Assembly: GCA_029532625.1 (NCBI GenBank)
Contig: JARFXM010000006.1
Span: 3,038,001 to 3,102,000, forward strand
Origin: Lomentospora prolificans
Taxonomy: Eukaryota; Ascomycota; Sordariomycetes; Microascales; Microascaceae
Direction of reading: 5' to 3'
DNA length: 64,000 bases
Below are positions 23,325-32,832 of the stretch, piece after piece. Numbering within the stretch: the stretch's first letter is position 1; the number at the start of each line of letters is the position of its first letter. The position numbers and the translations under genes are program-made. Under the pieces are notes generated by a model that had not been told where the DNA came from, did not search any database, and saw only the letters and a program-made list of their open reading frames with translations.

Positions 23325-23884
23325 TTTGGTAATTGGGTTCTAGGGGAGATTGTGACTGAATCCGAGAAAAACGAACGATGGCTTGGAGAATTATGAGTGT
23401 GGATAGATGCAGAGAATCTTTTCTTCCAGTTTGACCACGGCCGTCACGTCGAGTTTAAATAGTCGATGACTTTTGGTCCCAGCATGACTGGATTTCAAAT
23501 CTTCACCCTCATCATGCTACGATTGACGCTCTCGTCGGGGATTGTTGCCGACCGCCGGCCAGGGATCGGGTGGTAGTGTTTGGTGGTTTGTGAGGGCGAG
23601 CACATATCACCACATAATTTTAGTGGTTGCGCGTGAAGCGTCTCATCAATAACGATTTCCCGTCGGCGCCGCGGTCGCCGACACTGATTGATCCAGCATA
23701 GATGGCCAGAAACACCGACTTCGAATCCCACGAGGGCGGAGCCGCTTTAAATGGAAGGATTCAACTTGCCTTGATAAAAGGGTCAAAGACCCATTCCCAC
23801 GCGTCAATCGGCAACAGCTATCCGGGAAGTTTGGTTCCGTAAGGCCATAAGGTGAAAAGTAACCCGTCTTTGCACTGATCACGT
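23325..23884. other. intergenic, promoter side of VOC gene
   Basis: No gene recognised. Short frames on both strands overlap and have no family resemblance. Confidence 0.5.
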
Positions 23885-24600
23885 CTATTGGGCCATGGCC
23901 TGGTGGTGCACTTTGAAACATTCGTCGAGTCGGAAGACTGAGAGCCATTTCGCGTGCAACCTTGGTACGGTAAGAGTAATACTGAGACTAATATCTCGGA
24001 TGGTTTTTGCAGGATTTCCTGGCCAATAACTCCGTCGGTGAGCCCCATCTTCCCTTACCTCATACAGACAGCCAAGTTGATACAACCTAATATGAGAGCA
24101 AACGTCCTGGTGTAGATCTCGGAGCCATGGGCTGCCCCAGTCCCCTTCGTCGCGCCGCGCAGAATATGTCCTATCTAGGAGATAAGAGTACAAGTAATCC
24201 ATGAATCTCCGGAACGGGCCCTCAATTGGCCGACATACTTGTAGGTCGCGAATGCTACGAGAGTCATACATAAACGACCTCCTTCGTACTACTTCTGCCA
24301 GAGCTGTGTTCAAGGGTGCACCGCGTCCCATAATTTGTATGAAAATGTTGGCATCTTCCAACCAGGCTGCCGTGGAAAATCTTGGGATGCTATCGACACC
24401 TTCGTACCTCCACGGGTCTTGATAGGAGAGCTGCAGTCTATGTCGAGGTCCAGAATGCACCTTATGGTTTCCTTCAAGTGAGTCCTGGACTCATAGGTGT
24501 AGTGGCGGAATCGGATCCATGGCTGATCTTCATCGAACCCCGGGGCGAATGAGGCATTGCCGACTATCGCTTAGTACTACTTCGACTATCTCCAGGCGAG
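23885..24600 (-). pseudogene. degenerate protein-coding remnant, family unknown
   Basis: A 191-codon minus-strand frame (to 24460) reads as plausible protein (RRFMDYLYSYLLDRTY, LHQDVCSHIRLYQLGCLYEV). It contains a possible intron (GTAAGG near 24060 to ATATTAG near 23990). Directly upstream, another frame continues with protein-like sequence (QPWIRFRHYTYESRTHLKET), and an earlier one carries RLEIVEVVLSD. The frames do not join without a one-base shift, although a splice donor (GTACGA near 24420) could account for one step. I do not recognise the family. The most economical reading is a decaying gene; a spliced gene with an unidentified 5' end is the alternative. Confidence 0.35.
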
Positions 24601-25081
24601 GAGCGCAACCGTGGACGGGTGTATCCATCGCAGGTGTCCTTTTTGAGCGCGATGGTAGTGACGGCATTATTTTCAAACGAACTGGTTCTTTTAAGTGACG
24701 ATTATGGTATCTCTCCAGGCAGTCCATGTAGGTGGAAGCAAGCGGTAAAGACACGCGAAGAGCATCAAGGTCTCTCGATTCCCAAGACCGTCGTTATTTA
24801 TGCCAAAGCCGGGTGAGCATCACATGAATCGCATGATTTGCTTATTGCCTGATCCAGTCCATTCACATCCCGAGTAGTCGAGTACGGTGGAAGTAAACCC
24901 CGTATTACTCTGATGCCGTGCTGTCAGCGTTAGAGGCGATAACGATAATACCTAGTTTCAGCCTGCTTATTGTTGAACGCCATTTTCACAACAATTTAAT
25001 ATCCACCGTTGAGTGCCGCGTACTTGCTTGCTTGCAGGGCGCATCAACCCAGATGCATTTCCTAATTATCTTCGTAGTATT
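24601..25081. other. intergenic, no gene recognised
   Basis: Follows the degenerate remnant. A short minus-strand frame around 24530-24754 may be its eroded upstream part. Nothing else visible. Confidence 0.4.
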
Positions 25082-25922
25082 CTAGCTCGAATAATACCAT
25101 GCGACACCTCCGATGACCAGAGGTATGATGGCAAACGGCGCGATCTTCCGTAACAGCTTCGTCGCTCCAATCTTTAAGATCAATGATGCCTTTTCATCAA
25201 ACCAGGCCTGGTCGTTCAGATGCGGGAACGGCGTATCGGGAACCGGTTTTCCTAGAAATTCGCATAAGGGCTCCCAACCATCTGCCAGTTTGAATTCTAA
25301 CAACCTCTCCTTTGGCGTCACCCTTCTGACGAGGGCATAATGCTCCCGATACTTGTCTTTCGCCTTTTGCTCCGCGTCCTCCTTGCTCCGAATTCCCAAC
25401 CATCCAGCTACAGTGGTAAGGTGAACCTTGCCGATAGGATGTATGTAGAAGCGGTCGAGGTGATACACTAGCAACGCAATTGGGTTGAACATGTTGCCAA
25501 TGATGCCGTGCATGTAACTCTTGTACCATGAACCAATATCTCTCTCAACCAGTACAACCTTGGCTTCGGGGTAGGCAGCAATTAAGTCTTCGGAAAATGC
25601 GATCGCTGGAGTGTCTGATGATACGGCGCCAAACCCGTGCAGTAGCTGGTCAAACTCCTCGCGGGCGAATGGCGGCCCCGCGCCAAAGAATTTGCGGTCG
25701 ATCGCGTCTTGCCACATCTCGTTATCTCCAAAGTGGGTGGATATGAGGTGGAATGAATGCCAGCACGGGATGCCCAGTGTTTCCATGGCTGCGCACATAG
25801 CTGCTACGATGTTAATGCTTGTTTTTCTTCTTCTTTTCTTCCTTCGCCGATGTATGTCTCGTTGATTATTTGAACGCACAAGATGTTCCTGTTCGATTGA
25901 AGCCCAAACATAGCACCTGCAT
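25082..25922 (-). CDS. P-loop sulfotransferase-family protein, C-terminal membrane anchor
   Basis: Two exons (25922-25880, 25803-25082; acceptor CGTAG) give 254 residues. The first exon is only 43 nt but supplies the start and P-loop: MQVLCLGFNRTG then TSS across the junction, the RTGTSS 5'-phosphosulfate-binding motif of Sulfotransfer_4 (PF17784). Further family features are CWHSFHL, PAIAFSEDLIAAYPEAKVVLVERD (the 3'-phosphate-binding region) and DTPFPHLND. Many such fungal proteins are mis-described as epimerases. The last 25 residues (FAIIPLVIGGVAWYYSS) form a tail-anchor-like membrane helix. A longer lysine-rich frame upstream of exon 2 is intron sequence, not coding. Substrate unknown. 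Confidence 0.86.
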
Positions 25923-26902
25923 TGGAACAGTCCTCTTCTGGCCCCTGGGCGATTGGTAGTTGACAGGGCGAAAGAGCTCTGGGTGTCGATCCTGGATTGT
26001 CCCCATTTTGGAAACCCTTGTGTTGACGAATACGCGCAGGGGTCAAAGGGAGGTGAGCAGCTCGCGGGCAGAGACCATCAGCAACGCGACGTGGCGAAAT
26101 AAACAACCGTGTTGATGACGGGTCAGCTAGGAAATTTACTCTGGTTTTACATTCCCCACGTGTACGTCCTTGGGAGCCGTATCCGGATCTTCCGCATCCT
26201 TCGAGTGCCAGTTCTCTGCGCCTCATCGCCTTCGGATTGGTCAAGATGCTCCGCCACACAACCTGTCGAGCATCCTCCATTTAAGGACGGACATGGGCTG
26301 TAATATTTGATCGAAGCGCCGCGACATGTGGGATGCAGCGAGAGTCGAGGGAAGACAACACGCATCGAATCCCATGATTTTCTCCGTTTTCTTTTAGGCC
26401 CATTCCCACCTTGACGTTCACCGGTTTAATTCGAATGGTAAATGGAAATGATCCATGTGTAGAGGCCGCACTTCGCAGCCGCAGGAAGGGCAAATAGTGT
26501 CCTCTACGTGTGCATAATACATTGCCGCCCCTTGATTAAACCTCGCAATTCAAGGAGTAGGGACCAACGCGAGACATTCATCAAAATGGATCTGTTGGAG
26601 TGAGGATGACCTCAATTTCAATGGCGCATCCTATGGACCAGATGAGGCAAATTCTATAACCTGTCGATTCTAAGTCGAGTATTAATGGCTGCTACATCTC
26701 TCAGTCCTTGTCAACTTTGACTATGGTCTGTTCCTATGAAGTACCGGCTAGAATTAAATATAAATTGAGACCTCGTCATCGATATTTTGGGCAAAGAGTA
26801 ATGACGAGGTAACTGATTTCCACAATGAACCCTTCTGTCTAGGAGCGTCAGGTTTAAAGTTGCATGGCGTTGCCAATCGAAATATTGACCTCAGGATATA
26901 GT
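25923..26902. other. intergenic, no gene recognised
   Basis: About 1 kb between the sulfotransferase-like start and the 3' end of the AA9 gene. Several short frames on both strands have no resemblance to known proteins. Confidence 0.5.
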
Positions 26903-28147
26903 TCAAGAGCAAGTAAACGCGGGTGGGCCTATGTGAACTTTCGTTAGTTGCTCCTAGATCATACTAAGAGGGGCTGTGCTTGGGGGTTAATACCTGGAAC
27001 GACGTATTCCTTCTGGTTCAAGTTCGTATTGTAAATGTCAATCAAAACACCAGGGTCGTTACCCTACAACAACAGTCAGGTTCTCGCCACAATATCAAAC
27101 CCAAAACATCCAGCAGCAGGTATACGTACGCTATAGATTCCCGGGATGCTGTAAGTCTGTGGCTTGGCGGCCCCAGTGCCGCCGGTGACCTCAATCTGCG
27201 CACATTCCATCTGCATGGTCACGTTAGCTAGCTGGTTATCGAGAAAAACGCCGGTTTAATCCAACTCACATAGAATTGTGCGCCGTTTGGCGAGCGGGCT
27301 CCGTGGAGTGCGACCATTTCGGCTCGTAGAAGGTACTGTCCATCCTCGAGGCACTCAGGAATATGGATCACCTGCTTCCCTTGGTTGTTGATCACAATGT
27401 CCGAACCCCAAGTACCACCGTTATAACCAATGCCGGATATCTTGAACCTAATTCACAGTCCTCAGCTCTCAATATTCCAGGACCCGTGAAGTATGCGGTG
27501 ATGAGAACCTACCATCCATCCCCGACGCCGGTGTCAGTCTTTGCGTCACTAACCTTGCGAAGGTATGCCATGGTCGGTCCCTACACAGGTACACAGGTGA
27601 GCTTCTTTACTCGAGGGGCAGTGGTTTATGAACATTTCTGAAGGGCGACGGGATAATCAAACCTTGTGGCCAGGATCCATCACATCTCCTGGTCCAGCTG
27701 TGCGTGATGTCAGTACCTTCAGTCGAGATAAGATTAACGCAATAGGCCATGCTTGCTCACATTCCAAGGTGTGTCTCCAGATGGCTGATACGTTGCTTCC
27801 AGCCGTTACGGGGATGATCTCGCTGGACGGCCGAGTCGGGTTCGGTGGCCCATTGCAAGCCATAACAGGCGCGTTGACGCTAGTCTGGGGCTTTAGTAGG
27901 AGTTAGGAAACAGTCTGTAGTAGTGTAGTTTCGAGAATAGGAGGAGCCATACACCGTCGTAGGTCGGCACGCGAATTCCATGACCAACAGCTGTTGTGAT
28001 ATGTTAGTGACCTGTGCCAAAGAGTGACAGTTAGAGGGCTTATCCATTACGGTAAGTTGTGCCCCCGGATTCCAGTTGGCAGAAGATTGTATGTGCCCGA
28101 GAGACGCCGCAAAGGCCCGCAGCAAGGCAAAGAGCGAAAATCTTCAT
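26903..28147 (-). CDS. AA9 lytic polysaccharide monooxygenase
   Basis: Nine exons: 28147-28051, 27990-27953, 27890-27761 (27884 is an alternative start), 27697-27663, 27580-27513, 27447-27270, 27210-27130, 27063-26994, 26928-26903. All phases close, giving about 240 residues. Signal peptide 1-18 (MKIFALCLAAGL...SRA) is cleaved before His19, the N-terminal copper ligand (HTIFCQLESGG). Then come GIRVPTYDG, ACNGPPNP, the second ligand in IWRHTLE, GPGDVMDPGHKGPTMAYL, GSDIVINNQGK, PGQYLLR-like EDGQYLLRAEMVALHGA, and GAQFYMECAQI with the axial Tyr. The short final exon gives GPPAFTCS. AA9 enzymes oxidatively cleave cellulose and related glucans. No carbohydrate-binding module. No frame of useful length reveals this gene without splicing. 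Confidence 0.93.
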
Positions 28148-29275
28148 GATGTTAGTTGATATTACAATATCGGATTCTGGTCAGTTTTCAACAGTTGCTC
28201 CTATGCAGAGATGGTAATCGTAGCGCGTTCCAATGCGGAGGGGAGATGGCACAAGAGCAGTTTTCTAGAGAAAGTCACCGGATAGAAGGTAGAGCAGCCA
28301 TAATCACATTTAACTCTATGCTCACGCGTATCTTGGCTGAGCAACCGTATGAATGGTTGCTTAGGTGGATAGCAACTGCCATGGTGAAGAAATCAAAACC
28401 GCGGAGCAAAGTAGTCCGTTGCCTATTACGGCAATTTTTGAATATTCCAGAAACCAGGTAATACGCATTTGGGCGATGGGATATGTGTAGTACCGGCATT
28501 CGCGGACTGGCGAGGGTAAATACGGGAACAGTCCAGACTGCTCATTCGTCCTATAGATCTCTAGGCCGGCGGCTATGGCGATGCCGGCTTCCCCACAAAC
28601 TATTCTTCTCCGGGGTAATAATCAGAGCAGCTGATCATAATAGACCTCGACATTTATCCGGATCGCAGTGGATTGGGCCATATGCTTCGCTCGACGAACA
28701 GGATTCGATAGTTCTCCTTCAATCATTTTGCAAGCTTACGCTGCAGAGGCAGAGCCCCTTGACTAAGCCAGAGAGTTTCGATGCGTGATCCAAAAACTGA
28801 CATTATGAAAAATCCCACGGAGCATTTCCACGCTTAATAAACCTTTTCGAAGACTCCAGAGTGTGTGTCTATTACAAGTCCGATGCGACCGATACCGATA
28901 CGTCCCTCAGTCGCTGTACGGGTTGCCCTGTCTACAAGGGTCTTGCGCATGGCCAGCCGACTTGCAAGAGCTCGGGTGGATGATGAGCGCACGCCATACA
29001 AAAAGTCAACGAACCCGCCAAAATGACATACAAGCCTTGGAAGTATTACTGGCTGATATATGGAGACTACCAATAGAGAAAAAGAAAATATGACTAGATG
29101 TGACCAAAAAGGAAGAGGCAGGACAAAAAGAAGGGACCGACAGAAGCAGTGGGCATACCACACAATGAGAAAACGACTCTCGAAAGTCTCCGGAATCTAT
29201 TTTCAGAAAGCCAAACCACTGAATCTTAGCAATACCAGCTCGCCAGCTGCCTCAGCCCCTGGAAGCAAAAGATAA
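28148..29275. other. intergenic, AA9 promoter and upstream DNA
   Basis: Contains the AA9 promoter. Frames of 60-110 codons on both strands have no family resemblance. Confidence 0.5.
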
Positions 29276-29367
29276 CGCTCCAGGCGGGGGTCGAACCCGC
29301 AACCTTTGGATGGCCTGTTTAGGTTGCCCTAAAAGTCCAACGCACTAACCAATTGTGCTACCGGAGC
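29276..29367 (-). tRNA. tRNA-Lys (UUU) with an 18-nt intron
   Basis: The minus strand folds as a tRNA. Acceptor GCTCCGG pairs with CTGGAGC. The D arm is GCACAATTGGTTAGTGC. The anticodon stem TTGGA/TCCAA holds loop C-T-TTT-A, and the T arm is GCGGG-TTCGACC-CCCGC. The discriminator base is G. About 18 extra bases (GGGCAACC...GGCC) sit after position 37, the canonical nuclear intron site. Mature length without the discriminator is 73. Confidence 0.88.
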
Positions 29368-30042
29368 TGCCTGGATACGGTGACAAGTGGAGACTATCTA
29401 GACTTGCAAACCGAATGCCTTTGTCGTCAGATGGAAGCACCACACCTAAAAAAAAACATTACTGCAGGTGTGAATGACAAGAAAAGTGATGAGGGGCCCC
29501 AATAATAAGAAGCTCTGGCCACTGTCCCAAACAGGAAATAGACCATTGTGAATCAGCGCCTCTGAGCGCTCATCTCTCAGTACATCGCCCGATTGCTCCG
29601 ATTGAAAGACTCCAAATCGATATCTTCTTGTCTTGGTGCTGGGGAGATTATGGCCCGATCGGTACAGCTACGGCATTGGCTGCGAACGAAAGGCCTAAGA
29701 AGCGTAGGTTGTCGGGTCGATGAGCGCTTAATGCCACTGCAATCACGTATCTCTGTTCGGTGGATTCCAAGCCAGTCGAATTAAAGGGATCTGGGACTGC
29801 CCTATATGAATAAACTTAGGCTTACGGTGCTAGGGAAATAGAGAGCAAATATGCTCATGAAGAGGAGTGCTTGGGCTGGTGCATCACGTTAGTTTCCGGG
29901 TTATTGAGGGCCTTATTAGCTCTCGAACTCAATCAGTGTCTGGATACCCGGGAGCCAGCGTGTAGCCGGAGTTGTTGAAGTTAGGTGTTCGTATTAATAC
30001 ATGCACTCCACATTCATTCGCTTGTGGAATAGGATTATTGTA
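29368..30042. other. intergenic, tRNA upstream region
   Basis: No gene recognised. Two plus-strand frames of 60-95 codons overlap the 3' end of the acetyltransferase and look fortuitous. Confidence 0.5.
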
Positions 30043-31428
30043 TCACCCGATATACTTTGCGTATTTTCCAAATTCCTCATCTTTTTTCAACCTCTCCATA
30101 TCTTCTTCTCTCAACGAAATGCCCGCGATAATGTCGCCACCCCTCTTCCGCGGCATCAAGTACATTAAGCTCTCGAATGGCGCAAATCTAGGCCTCCTCA
30201 CGGCCTCCGGCAGCCCCAATCCGAGATTGAAATCCAAATCGAAGAAGAAATCTTGATTCGCCCAAGAGCTTAACATTACATCGGTCGAGGGGTTGATCAT
30301 GGCCGTTACTCCCAGAATCGTCTTATCGGCGGACCTCTCAAGCATGGTCGCAAGCGCCCTCGTGCGAAAGGCGATATCTGACGTTTTGGGATCGAGTTGT
30401 AGGCGCAAATCGGAGGCAATCTTGCCAACGGGAGATTCGGCGAGCTCCTGGACAGTGAGGAAGTGATATGTCATGTTCTGCACAACGCCGGGGTAATTGG
30501 GGATGTTGAGGAAGCGCCGGACGTCGATGGCGCGGGCGAGGGTGGATTTCGTGGTTCCGCCGACGCGGGGGAGGCGGGCGCGGGAAGTTCCTTGCCAGAT
30601 GATGGCGGTAACGCAGTCGTCTGTAGATAGAAACCCGGGAGGGTTGGTGACGGACTCGGCGGCGGTGGATTTGAGGGAAGCAAGGGCCTCGGGGGAGAAG
30701 CTGAAGTAAGCCCAGACGGACTTTGCGGGGGAAGGCATCGGCTGTTGGGGATCGACGGGTTTCATGCGTTGGATCTCGAGCTCGGGGCCGGGCCGGTAGG
30801 AGTCATCCAGGAGGGGGATAGCGTGTCTCCTATCGCAGTTTCCGTTCGCGATTTCTTCAGCGGTGAAATCTTCTCCGTGGCAGGCTTTCGCTAGGTTCCT
30901 CATGATCTGACCTTGGCCGCCCATGTCTACCACGTTGTGTTGCGCGGTAAATGTCAGGAGAAAGCCTCCCTTGATCAGGGTGGCTTGCACGAATAACACG
31001 GGCGCTGGCTTATCGGCGTCGGGGCTTCCAGGCAGCGTGAGCGTGTTCCTTGATGCTACGATAGTCTCGCCGAGCAAGCTCATGGGAAAGCCTGCCTCTC
31101 GGAGCTGCGCCATTGTCATCGCGTCACGGTCATCGCGCAGGTCTTTGACCGTTAATTGCGGAATGTCGCCTAAAGGTGCGAATCTATAAGATCCGGTGCC
31201 GTTCTCGTCGGGTTCATGGATTACTTGGCCGGCTATCCAGGGAAATGAAGCACTAAGTTTTCGAAGACCATTGGTGAGGGTCTCTGTGATCCTAGGCACT
31301 GAAATATCCTCGGGGAGGGCATAGCAGGATGTGATTTGGGTATAGAGTTTGCTTAGGAAGGGTTGTTGTCCAAAAACGTCGAGGTGGCCTGTCACGTTCC
31401 CTGTCGTTGCGGCTGTTGAGCCCGTCAT
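30043..31428 (-). CDS. TRI101-like / BAHD-fold acyltransferase
   Basis: A single exon of 461 residues with ATG at 31428. It belongs to the trichothecene 3-O-acetyltransferase-like branch of the BAHD/transferase superfamily. The catalytic HxxxD motif is H164-N-V-V-D168 (FTAQHNVVDMGGQGQI). The structural motif normally DFGWG appears near the end as DFNLGLGLPEAVRRPRF. The STDDCVTAIIW, ARAIDVRRFLN and NMTYHFLTV blocks are typical. TRI101-type enzymes protect the producer by acetylating trichothecene toxins with acetyl-CoA, but most homologues act on other alcohols. There are no other trichothecene-cluster genes here, so a general secondary-metabolite acyltransferase is the safer call. It is cytosolic. 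Confidence 0.88.
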   Translation of the reverse strand: MTGSTAATTGNVTGHLDVFGQQPFLSKLYTQITSCYALPEDISVPRITETLTNGLRKLSASFPWIAGQVIHEPDENGTGSYRFAPLGDIPQLTVKDLRDDRDAMTMAQLREAGFPMSLLGETIVASRNTLTLPGSPDADKPAPVLFVQATLIKGGFLLTFTAQHNVVDMGGQGQIMRNLAKACHGEDFTAEEIANGNCDRRHAIPLLDDSYRPGPELEIQRMKPVDPQQPMPSPAKSVWAYFSFSPEALASLKSTAAESVTNPPGFLSTDDCVTAIIWQGTSRARLPRVGGTTKSTLARAIDVRRFLNIPNYPGVVQNMTYHFLTVQELAESPVGKIASDLRLQLDPKTSDIAFRTRALATMLERSADKTILGVTAMINPSTDVMLSSWANQDFFFDLDFNLGLGLPEAVRRPRFAPFESLMYLMPRKRGGDIIAGISLREEDMERLKKDEEFGKYAKYIG

Positions 31429-32204
31429 AGTGACTTCTGGACTTTTGAGTGGTTCGCCCTGTGGTGGTGTGTATGTTGTTCACCGCGTGTCAATCTAGGC
31501 GGGGTGCTACAGATGGCTATATCGGGCTCAGGATGGATCAATAGACGACTTGCTTTGATGCTTGGACAGAGGGTCGGATCAAGCGCGCGGGGTATTTGAA
31601 ACAAAAAGCCTCCTGGGTAAAGAGCCATTGAGCTCTTAGCTCCGCCAGCTATTAATACCATACCGTACCTGGTAAAAGCTCCATGGATTTGGCGCGGTCC
31701 ACAGCTGGTCCGAGGATATACCTCAGAGCCACGTTTATGTGGAAAAGTACATTTTGATGTGTACTAATAATGTTCAGAATGGCTCCATATGAGTCGCAAT
31801 GAATCATAGAGGCGTCTGCATGCTCCCAGCCACACCCTTCGCATCTTCACTTCTCTCTTGGCATTACCAAGAAGAGTGCAAGCATTTGCCCGCCACGACA
31901 AAAAATCTCTTGGGAAGGTACCCATAAATAGTTCAAACCGAATATCCGTAGGCATGAGCAGCTCAAATCGCGATCCCGGTCTTCAGTGAATTGAGGAGGC
32001 TATTATTAGCCATATCTGAAACACCAAGCTTCACATCACTTTTCCATTATTCCGGAATATTTGGAGAAAAGGAAAAAAAGAGTATGGATTGGCATATACT
32101 CATTCGTCTGTATTCTGCATCAAGATCATTACGCATCCGCATTAATCCACCCTTCGAGATCCGGTCTTGTCTGGATCTACATTAGAAATCCACCAGTGTC
32201 CATT
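31429..32204. other. intergenic, acyltransferase promoter
   Basis: Upstream of the acyltransferase. No gene, RNA or clear repeat recognised. Confidence 0.5.
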
Positions 32205-32295
32205 CTAGTGCAGGAGCATGGCGCATGCAAGAGCAGCGCCAGCAACAGAAACAACCATCCCGGGAGCCAAAGCGCCGGCACCATTACCATCGTCG

Positions 32296-32327
<32 letters not shown>

Positions 32328-32832
32328 GGAGCCAGAGGTGGGCTCCGAACCGACGGTGGTTGTGAGCTGGTTGATATCGGTCGGCCTGGTGGCGGATACA
32401 GTGACGCCTTGGACAATGGTGGTGGCGCTGGCCGCGAAACTGGTGCTCTGGAAGTTGCAGGCGAGCATGAGATCGTTGATATCTAACCTTTGTATAAATA
32501 ACCCAACGTCGTAAAGTTTCAAGGAAAAAAAGTGGCTCACCTTCAAGGTCGTCCCGCTCCCTCACGTTTTGGGTCATGCAGCTCGCGCAAAGGGCCGCGA
32601 CGTTGGCGACATCGAAGCTATTGTTGGTGCACACGCACTGCCTCTCGAGCAAATCCTCGTTGCGGTCTCCGCCGACGGCATCGTCATCGACGTTGCACTG
32701 GCGCACGAGGTTGAGGAGAGGATCGCACACTTGGGTGCACTGGGTGGGAATATCGTCGTTGTCGAGGTCAATCTCGGCCAGGATTACCGGGGTGATAGCG
32801 GCGAGAATGGGGAGTGCCTTGGTGAAGTGCAT
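32205..32832 (-). CDS. GPI-anchored Cys-rich surface protein with poly-Asn linker
   Basis: Two exons (32832-32541, 32482-32205; donor GTGAGC, acceptor GTTAG) give 189 residues. A signal peptide (MHFTKALPILAAITPVILA) is followed by a compact domain with about eight cysteines: CTQVC, RQC, RQCVC, LCASC, and LAC. Next is a Thr/Ser stretch, an 11-residue Asn run encoded by a (AAC)n microsatellite, then GNGAGALAPG and a hydrophobic tail (MVVSVAGAALACAMLLH) that suits GPI attachment. The cysteine pattern is not CFEM. The protein is likely in the cell wall or plasma membrane outer face. Function unknown; repeat length is likely to vary between strains. Confidence 0.82.
32295..32328. repeat. (GTT)n microsatellite coding for poly-Asn
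   Basis: About 11 perfect trinucleotide units on the plus strand, read as AAC (Asn) codons by the minus-strand GPI protein gene. Being in multiples of three, copy-number change would not shift frame. Confidence 0.9.

Noticed and set aside
25804..25879. N-terminal Arg/Lys-rich extension of the sulfotransferase-like frame
   Set aside because: This is intron read-through; splicing to the 43-nt exon restores the RTGTSS P-loop.
30043..32832. trichothecene gene cluster
   Set aside because: Only one TRI101-like acyltransferase is present; no terpene synthase, P450 or cluster regulator lies beside it.
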